Shown in pieces: positions 58,471-64,000 of a stretch of DNA of 64,000 bases. The notes beneath the pieces are model-generated. The model was not told the DNA's origin. It made no database searches and saw only the letters and a program-made list of their open reading frames with translations. Source of the stretch: JBNRMR01 sp050942895 (GTDB lineage: Bacteria; Bacillota; Clostridia; Christensenellales; UBA1750); the NCBI GenBank assembly GCA_050942895.1, contig JBMNOE010000006.1:1-64000 (forward strand), written 5' to 3'. The position numbers and the translations under genes were made by a program. Numbering within the stretch: position 1 is the first letter of the stretch; each line of letters opens with the position of its first letter.

Positions 58471-59826
58471 TTGAAGTTTATAAAGTATATAAATAAAGCG
58501 ATAATTCTGCTGCTTATGGCGGCGACTTTATCAGGCTGCGCTGTGCAGGCATCACCCGGGGTTGGCGGTAATATAATGGATAATACAGAGAACAATTCTG
58601 CCGGCGGCGCCGGTGCAAGCAACGGTCAAGGGGGTGCTTTCGTGCCGCTAAAGGACATTTTCGAACTGGCGCAGACGGAAAGCGCTGAGCCTGTCTCCCC
58701 GAGGGACGTAAACGACTATTCAGACGCCAAAATGCTGGCGGGGGTCATTAACAAGTTTGGCTATGATATGATAAGCCTTATAGACGAGGGCGAAAGCTTC
58801 ATATTCTCGCCGTTTTCAGTTTATGTGGCCTTGGGCAACCTTTCAAACGGAGCCACCGGCAGCGCCTACGAACAGATGAAGGCGGCCCTGTATCCGGACA
58901 TGAGCGCCGAGGAATTCAACAAGGCCATGGGCGAGCTTTTGGCGCTATTGGTCAGAAATGCCGGGGACGACCCTCAGTACAGCGGCTATGAGCTGGCCAT
59001 TGCTTCTTTGGTGGTCACGGATGAAAAGTACACTTTGAATGAAAACTTTGCGCAGCTTGCTGCCAGGGCGTTCAGGGCGCAGACGGCAAGGGCCAGGTTT
59101 GCCGACCCCGACGTCAAGGACCATGTGAACGAGTGGGCTGATGAAGCTACCTTCGGCCTTATACCGGAGCTTTTCAGCGAGCCGATAGACCCGTCAACTG
59201 CGGCGGTGATACTGAGCAGCATATATTTTTCCGGCAAATGGTTCAATGAATTCAACCTTGATTACACAAAGGATGAGATATTCCACGGCGCCGAGGGCGA
59301 TGTAACCGTTCCCATGATGCAAAGAAACGGCGACATGCTCTACTTTGAGGACGACAGCCTGCAATCGGTGCGCCTGCCCTATTACGGCGGAGCCTATATG
59401 GATATTTTCCTGCCCAAGGAAGGCGTGAGCGTTGAAGATGTCCTTGTCGGCCTGGACGGCCTTTATGCCGAGTATAAAACCTATGAGGGAGAGCTTAAGC
59501 TGCCCAGGTTTAAAACAGAGAAAAAGACAGACTTGAAGGAAGCGATACATGCTTTGGGCATTGAAGATGTGTTTAGGGGCGGCCTTGAAAACCTCGCCAC
59601 CGGCCCGGACGAGATACTCCTCTCCGACGCATTCCAAAAAGCCGTGGTGGAGGTAGACGAAGAAGGCACAAAGGCGGCGGCTGTCACGGCCCTTATCGTG
59701 CGGGCGGTAGGCGCAATAATGCCTGAGGGCACATTCGAGATGATCTGCGACCGGCCCTTTGCCTACACCATAAACGTGAATGTCGACGGCCGGCAGCAGG
59801 TGCTTTTCATAGGCGCCCAGCGATAA
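58471..59826 (+). CDS. Serpin-family protease inhibitor, lipoprotein
   Basis: This 451-residue protein has a lipoprotein signal peptide (IILLLMAATLSGC, Cys23), a Gly/Asn-rich spacer and a full serpin fold: SPFSVYVALGNLSNGATG, VILSSIYFSGKWFNEF and the C-terminal DRPFAYTINVN...VLFIGAQ. The reactive-loop hinge EEGTKAAAVTALIV has the small residues needed for loop insertion, so it should be inhibitory. The scissile bond cannot be fixed by eye. Bacterial serpins may block host or competitor proteases in the gut. The TTG start is supported by AAAGGAGG. Confidence 0.92.
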   Translation: MKFIKYINKAIILLLMAATLSGCAVQASPGVGGNIMDNTENNSAGGAGASNGQGGAFVPLKDIFELAQTESAEPVSPRDVNDYSDAKMLAGVINKFGYDMISLIDEGESFIFSPFSVYVALGNLSNGATGSAYEQMKAALYPDMSAEEFNKAMGELLALLVRNAGDDPQYSGYELAIASLVVTDEKYTLNENFAQLAARAFRAQTARARFADPDVKDHVNEWADEATFGLIPELFSEPIDPSTAAVILSSIYFSGKWFNEFNLDYTKDEIFHGAEGDVTVPMMQRNGDMLYFEDDSLQSVRLPYYGGAYMDIFLPKEGVSVEDVLVGLDGLYAEYKTYEGELKLPRFKTEKKTDLKEAIHALGIEDVFRGGLENLATGPDEILLSDAFQKAVVEVDEEGTKAAAVTALIVRAVGAIMPEGTFEMICDRPFAYTINVNVDGRQQVLFIGAQR

Positions 59827-59850
59827 CTAAAAAAAGCCAATGAAACAAAA

Positions 59851-59876
59851 AGAACGCCAAGGGGCGTTCTTTTTTG
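59851..59876 (+). terminator. Terminator of the serpin gene
   Basis: AGAACGCC (59851-59858) pairs perfectly with GGCGTTCT (59863-59870), followed by TTTTTT. Confidence 0.85.
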
Positions 59877-59979
59877 CGCTAAGAATATTGGAAAGTGTAG
59901 GAAGAAGGCCGGGGCTGTGTTATAATTATCTAAAAGAGTCATGAAAGAGCTTTTGCCCTTTTGAAACGAGGGAGATACT

Positions 59980-60399
59980 ATGAGTGTAAAAAATGAAAAG
60001 AATGAAGAGAATCAAATAAGAGTGGGCATGAAGGGCGAGTTTTCGCTCACGGTAAGCGAAGAAAACACCGCCGAGAGCCTTGGCAGCGGAAGCCTGCCGG
60101 TCTTTGCAACGCCGGCCATGATAACCGCAATGGAGGCCGCCGCCTGCAACGCGCTGGGGCTTGAGGGCGGCAGCACCTCTGTGGGAACGGCTGTGAATAT
60201 AAGCCATGTTTCAGCCACGCCTTTGGGCATGAGGGTGACAGCCTGGGCAGAGGTGACGGCTGTAAACGGCAGGATGGTGGAGTTTTCAGTGAGAGCCCAT
60301 GACGAAAGCGGCCTAATCGGCAGCGGAGCCCACAGCAGGGTGATCGTGGATGCGGACAGATTTCTGAAAAAGGTATATGAAAAACAAAAGAATCTATAA
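59980..60399 (+). CDS. Thioesterase, FlK-like hotdog fold
   Basis: This 139-residue protein has the pattern SLPVFATPAMITAMEAAACNAL, then STSVGTAVNISHVSATPLGM and FSVRAHDESGLIGSGAHSRVIV. This is typical of the fluoroacetyl-CoA-thioesterase-like hotdog family (Thr, Glu and His active residues). It hydrolyses a short acyl-CoA; the natural substrate is unknown. GAGGGAG precedes ATG. It lies 51 bases before pepF. Confidence 0.85.
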   Translation: MSVKNEKNEENQIRVGMKGEFSLTVSEENTAESLGSGSLPVFATPAMITAMEAAACNALGLEGGSTSVGTAVNISHVSATPLGMRVTAWAEVTAVNGRMVEFSVRAHDESGLIGSGAHSRVIVDADRFLKKVYEKQKNL

Positions 60400-60450
60400 G
60401 AATCTATAAAAAGTTTATTATTAGAAAAAGCTAATTTTAGGAGGCAGAAT

Positions 60451-62241
60451 ATGGCTGAAGTTAAAACGAGGGATCAAATCGACCAAAATTACAAATGGGT
60501 CTTGGAGGACATGTATAAAACCGACGCCCTGTGGGAGGAGGATTTCCTTCTCGCCGAGAAAATGACGGAGGGCTTCGCGGCCTTTTACGGCAAGCTGACC
60601 GAAAGCGCCGAAGATCTGCTGGCGGCGCTTAAGGCCCTGACGGAGCTGAGCCTGAAGGTGGAGAGCTTATATACATATGCCAGAATGCGCCGGGACGAGG
60701 ACAATGCCAGCGGCCTTTACCAGGGCATGACCGCAAGGGCCACATCGCTGCTGGTGAAATGCGAGGGCGCGGCTTCCTTCGTCGGCCCGCAGCTTCTTGC
60801 TGCGCCGCAGGGCCTCATCGAGGGTTACATCGAAAGCTGTGAGGGGCTTAAAACATACGCTTTCGGCCTGGAAAAAGTTCTGCGCATGAAGGCGCACACA
60901 CTATCCGAGAGCGAGGAAAAGCTTCTGGCCGCCGCGGGGGAAATCGCCCAGGCGCCGGGAAATGTCTACTCTATGCTCACCAACGCGGACATGAAGCATC
61001 CGGTCATAAAGGATGAAAACGGCGAAGATGTGGAGATCACCCATGGCAGGTTCATCTCGCTTTTAGAGAGCAAGAACCGCGATGTTCGCAAGGCCGCCTA
61101 CGAGGCCTTCTACAACACCTACAAGGGTTTTTCAAACACCATCGCCGCGACATATTCGGCGAATGTGAAGTCAGACCTGTTCAGCGCCCAGGCAAGGGAA
61201 TATCCCTCCTCTTTGGAGGCGGCGCTTTTTGCAAACAACATCCCAAAGAGCGTTTATGATAATCTAATCGAAGCCGTGCACGGCGGGCTGGACGCAATGA
61301 GCGAATACATGGGCATCCGCAAAGAGCTGCTGGGCGTGGACGAGCTGAGATATTACGACCTTTACGTCCCCCTGTTCGAGTATGAGGGAAAGGTCACATA
61401 TGAGCAGGCGCAAAAGGAGATCGAAAGCGGGCTTGCTCCCCTTGGCAAAAGGTATATAAGCGACAGCAACCGCGCCTACACAGACGGCTGGATCGACGTT
61501 TTCGAGAACAGGGGCAAGACCAGCGGCGCTTATTCATGGGGGCATTACGGCGTGCATCCATATATACTGATGAATTATCAGGGAACGGTGGACAGCATGT
61601 TCACGCTGGCCCACGAGTTGGGCCACGCCATGCACTCCTTCTATTCCGACAACAATAACGACTACGACAACGCCCAGTATCCCATCTTCCTGGCGGAGGT
61701 GGCTTCCATTACGAACGAGCTGCTGCTGATCAGGTACCGGATAGACAACGCATCATCCAAAGAGGAAAAGCAGTATTTGCTCAACTACCTTTTGGAGCAG
61801 TTCAGGACAACCATGTTCCGCCAGACGATGTTCGCAGAGTTTGAGATGAAGGCCCACGCCGCCGCGCAGGAGGGCCAGGCCCTTACTCCGGACTTCCTGA
61901 AGGAACTTTACAAGGAGCTTAACCTCACCTATTACGCAAATGTAGCGATGGATGATTACATCCCCTATGAATGGTCGCGCATCCCTCATTTCTACAGGGC
62001 GTTTTATGTCTACCAGTACGCCACGGGCTTTGCCGCTTCGGTCAAGCTCTCTGACGACATCTATAACGGCGTGCCCGGAGCGAAGGAAGCCTATGTGGAG
62101 AAATTCCTCAGCGCAGGCGGCGCCAAGTTCCCCGTGGACATACTAAAGGACGTCGGGGTGGACATGACGTCCACCGATGTGGTTGCCCAGGCGCTTAAGT
62201 TCTTCAGAAAAACCGTTGAGGAGCTGAAGGCCACACTGTAG
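60451..62241 (+). CDS. pepF: Oligoendopeptidase F (M3 family)
   Basis: This 596-residue zinc peptidase has the N-terminal PepF domain (DQIDQNYKWVLEDMYKTDALW) and the zinc site TLAHELGHAMHSFYS near residue 387. The third ligand is in FLAEVASITNELLL. It degrades peptides of moderate length in the cytoplasm. AGGAGG lies close before ATG. Confidence 0.95.
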   Translation: MAEVKTRDQIDQNYKWVLEDMYKTDALWEEDFLLAEKMTEGFAAFYGKLTESAEDLLAALKALTELSLKVESLYTYARMRRDEDNASGLYQGMTARATSLLVKCEGAASFVGPQLLAAPQGLIEGYIESCEGLKTYAFGLEKVLRMKAHTLSESEEKLLAAAGEIAQAPGNVYSMLTNADMKHPVIKDENGEDVEITHGRFISLLESKNRDVRKAAYEAFYNTYKGFSNTIAATYSANVKSDLFSAQAREYPSSLEAALFANNIPKSVYDNLIEAVHGGLDAMSEYMGIRKELLGVDELRYYDLYVPLFEYEGKVTYEQAQKEIESGLAPLGKRYISDSNRAYTDGWIDVFENRGKTSGAYSWGHYGVHPYILMNYQGTVDSMFTLAHELGHAMHSFYSDNNNDYDNAQYPIFLAEVASITNELLLIRYRIDNASSKEEKQYLLNYLLEQFRTTMFRQTMFAEFEMKAHAAAQEGQALTPDFLKELYKELNLTYYANVAMDDYIPYEWSRIPHFYRAFYVYQYATGFAASVKLSDDIYNGVPGAKEAYVEKFLSAGGAKFPVDILKDVGVDMTSTDVVAQALKFFRKTVEELKATL

Positions 62242-62293
62242 GCATGTAATTTATAGATGAAGAAAGAGAAAGAAAAGAAAAAGGAGGCAGATT

Positions 62294-63124
62294 ATGATCG
62301 ACAATAAAAACAGCAGGATGAAGCTGGCCTTTTCTACCTTAGGCTGTCCGGAGTGGCGCTTTGGAGAGATTCTGTCCACCGCCAAGGATCTGGGATATGA
62401 CGGTATCGAGGTGCGGGGCATTGGCAAAGAGATATTCGCCCCCAAGATCCCCCAGTTCACGGATGAGAAGGTGGAGGAAACGAAAAAACAGCTTAGGGAT
62501 ATCGCCATTGAAATCCCCTGCCTGGCCGCCGACAGCATGATACACCTGCCCCATTTCGCCGACCATTCAAAGGCCAGCATCAGGAAATATATCAAGGTTG
62601 CCCAGGCCATAGGCACGCCCTATGTGCGCCTGCTTTCAGATATGCCCAACCCGCACCCCACCGCGCCTGTGGACGTGGTTTTCATGAAGGATGTCGCCCA
62701 GGAGCTGGCCGAGGACGCAAAGGCCGCCGGTGTGACGCTGCTCCTTGAAAGCCATGGCTGGTTCACGGACACACAGCGCCTTGCAAGGCTGCTGGAGGAT
62801 ATCGCCAGCCCGTTTGTGCAGGCCCTTTGGGATGTGCACCATCCCTACCGCTATGGAGGCGAAAGCGCCGAAGATACCATAGCCAACATCGGCAGCTACA
62901 TAAAGCATACTCATTTTAAGGACTCGCTGATGGTTGACGAAAAACCGAAATATATGATGATGGGTTACGGCGATCTGCCCCTTGAAAGCTTCATCGAGGC
63001 CCTTAGAGGCATGGGTTATCAGGGCTATTACTGCCTTGAATGGGTTCGCCGCTGGGATCTGACACTGGAGGTGCCGGGTATCGCGTTCGACAACTACATC
63101 AACTACATGAACCGATACAAGTAG
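62294..63124 (+). CDS. Sugar phosphate isomerase/epimerase-like TIM barrel (second)
   Basis: This 276-residue protein has xylose-isomerase-like barrel landmarks: LAFSTLGCPEWRFGEIL, LGYDGIEVRGIGKE, VTLLLESHGWF, ALWDVHHPYR, IKHTHFKDS and YYCLEWVRRWD. The conserved Glu, Asp, His and Glu metal ligands are present. It belongs with IolE/hyi-type isomerases; the substrate is unknown. AGGAGG precedes ATG. It differs clearly from the barrel at 56453. Confidence 0.85.
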   Translation: MIDNKNSRMKLAFSTLGCPEWRFGEILSTAKDLGYDGIEVRGIGKEIFAPKIPQFTDEKVEETKKQLRDIAIEIPCLAADSMIHLPHFADHSKASIRKYIKVAQAIGTPYVRLLSDMPNPHPTAPVDVVFMKDVAQELAEDAKAAGVTLLLESHGWFTDTQRLARLLEDIASPFVQALWDVHHPYRYGGESAEDTIANIGSYIKHTHFKDSLMVDEKPKYMMMGYGDLPLESFIEALRGMGYQGYYCLEWVRRWDLTLEVPGIAFDNYINYMNRYK

Positions 63125-63193
63125 CGGCATAATAATAAAGAAGCGGGCTTAAGTGCTGAACCTGTCAAGGGAAAGTAAAGAAGGAAAATGTAA

Positions 63194-64000
63194 TTAAGAA
63201 AAGCCCTGTTCGGTTTTAAACTGAACAGGGCTTTTGTAACTCAAAGCAGCGGCTAAACAATCATGATTGAAATAGGCAACAAAGCGATAAAACGTGCCGT
63301 TCGGGTCGTCTGTATGGCGCAGGCCGAAATCCAAGTATAGTTCTTCTTTGATCCAACCGTTGAGGGCTTCAATGACCGGATTGCCTGTTGGCGCTGCTGC
63401 GCGCGACATTGATCGGATAATGGTATAATCAGCATAAGCCGTCTGATAGGCTCTGGAGGAATAGGCCGCGCATTGCTCGGTGTGCAAAACTTCCGGCGCG
63501 GTCGGTTTGTTCTTTTGCCGATTTTCTGTTTAAGGATATCAAGGCAATGGTAATAAGGGGCTGGATCTCCATTGCGGGAAAGGCTATGAGCAATGATCTC
63601 GTTATTGAAAGTATCCAGAGCAGCGTCAATTCATATAGCACGCATTTGTTTCTCAAGCAAGTCATGTCGGAAACGATGATCGAAAGCACGCGCTGAGCGT
63701 TCAAGTTGCCTTTCACAATGTTTGGAAAACGGATGCTTTCTGTGCCGGCCTTGCGATAATGATAAGCATGTGCTTTGGAACGGATGCCTGCGGCGAGCCT
63801 GTGATAGCCCCATGATTTATGACGTTTGCTTTGCGCAAGCAGAAGTGCCGTCAGGTCCAAGCGGTTCTGCTCATATTGGTTGGGATTGTCTTTGTGCTTG
63901 AGCCATTTGTAGTATCCGCTGGGGTTTAAGTCCATCATATTCTACTTTGAGGGCTTGCGCGACTTCGTATTCCTGGCGCAACCGGCAACGTACTCCTTGC
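63194..64000 (-). pseudogene. IS3-family transposase (orfB), decayed, running off the window
   Basis: Pieces of an IS3-family integrase-type transposase occur in at least three frames. They are the HTH-like start near 63900-64000 (LRQEYEVAQALKVEY; SGYYKWLKHK), a middle part (KSWGYHRLAAGI; SDMTCLRNK) and the C-terminal end at 63194-63487 (SMSRAAAPTGNPVIEALNGW; YKSPVQFKTEQGF). Frameshifts separate them and the catalytic core is scrambled, so it cannot be active. The right part of the element is present; orfA lies outside the window. Confidence 0.8.
63199..63235. terminator. Perfect hairpin at the IS3 transposase 3' end
   Basis: AAAAGCCCTGTTC (63199-63211) pairs with GAACAGGGCTTTT (63223-63235). 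It overlaps the last codons of the transposase and could stop transcription from either side, including the barrel gene at 62294. Confidence 0.6.

Overview
The window looks like chromosomal DNA of an anaerobic Bacillota, most likely a host-associated member of Clostridia. The evidence is an L21-Prp-L27 operon whose L27 carries the N-terminal extension cut by Prp, Tn4451-type TnpV/TnpW/large serine recombinase modules, LplB/YtcP-type oligosaccharide importers, a desulfoferrodoxin (oxygen defence of strict anaerobes), and many TTG/GTG starts behind strong Shine-Dalgarno sequences. I cannot name a genus.

Bases 1-16360 are nested mobile DNA. The outer element keeps, left to right, the 3' end of a P4-type primase, two small genes, a lone HK97-fold major capsid gene, a tnpW gene and the first 43-44 codons of a large serine recombinase. 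That recombinase is cut inside a CAG codon at 2408 and resumes in phase at 14771-14773, so 12,364 bp have been inserted. The insert is a mobilisable element: tnpV, sigma factor, Xre regulator and small HTH protein, tnpW, a complete serine recombinase with two C-terminal zinc-finger modules, a second zinc-finger protein, parM/parR, a hairpin-rich candidate oriT and a MobA/MobL relaxase. The relaxase 3' end is missing and is joined to a truncated carbohydrate-binding lipoprotein gene. A kinase remnant with no kinase domain and an intact OmpR-type regulator follow. Beyond the recombinase tail lies a 121-bp tandem repeat array (16450-17207) in an ABBABB order.

From 17.2 to 40.5 kb lie host metabolic genes. 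A Crp/Fnr regulator and a peroxiredoxin come first. A glycan locus follows on the plus strand: membrane-bound AraC regulator, two permeases, binding lipoprotein, GH95 fucosidase-type hydrolase. Next are a thioredoxin - rhodanese - CoA-disulfide-reductase-like operon, an unknown lipoprotein, an orphan histidine kinase and a Nudix hydrolase. A second glycan locus of the same architecture lies on the minus strand and ends in a formylglycine-type sulfatase. Fucosidase plus sulfatase fits growth on fucosylated and sulfated host glycans such as mucin; this is inference.

From 40.6 to 46 kb a 2-oxoacid dehydrogenase operon runs E2 - E3 - E1 on the minus strand, with E1 alpha and beta fused in one polypeptide. 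Then come a diacylglycerol-kinase-type lipid kinase, MscL with a C-terminal zinc ribbon, desulfoferrodoxin, and a plus-strand cluster of cofactor-independent phosphoglycerate mutase, adenine deaminase, a DUF362 ferredoxin-like protein and a GNAT acetyltransferase. A putative HExxH protein, an OGG-type glycosylase and the L27-Prp-L21 operon with its leader lie on the minus strand. The window ends with two sugar-phosphate-isomerase-like TIM barrels, a hydroxyacid dehydrogenase, a lipoprotein serpin, a FlK-like thioesterase, oligoendopeptidase F and a decayed IS3-family transposase. I recognised no tRNA, rRNA or CRISPR array.
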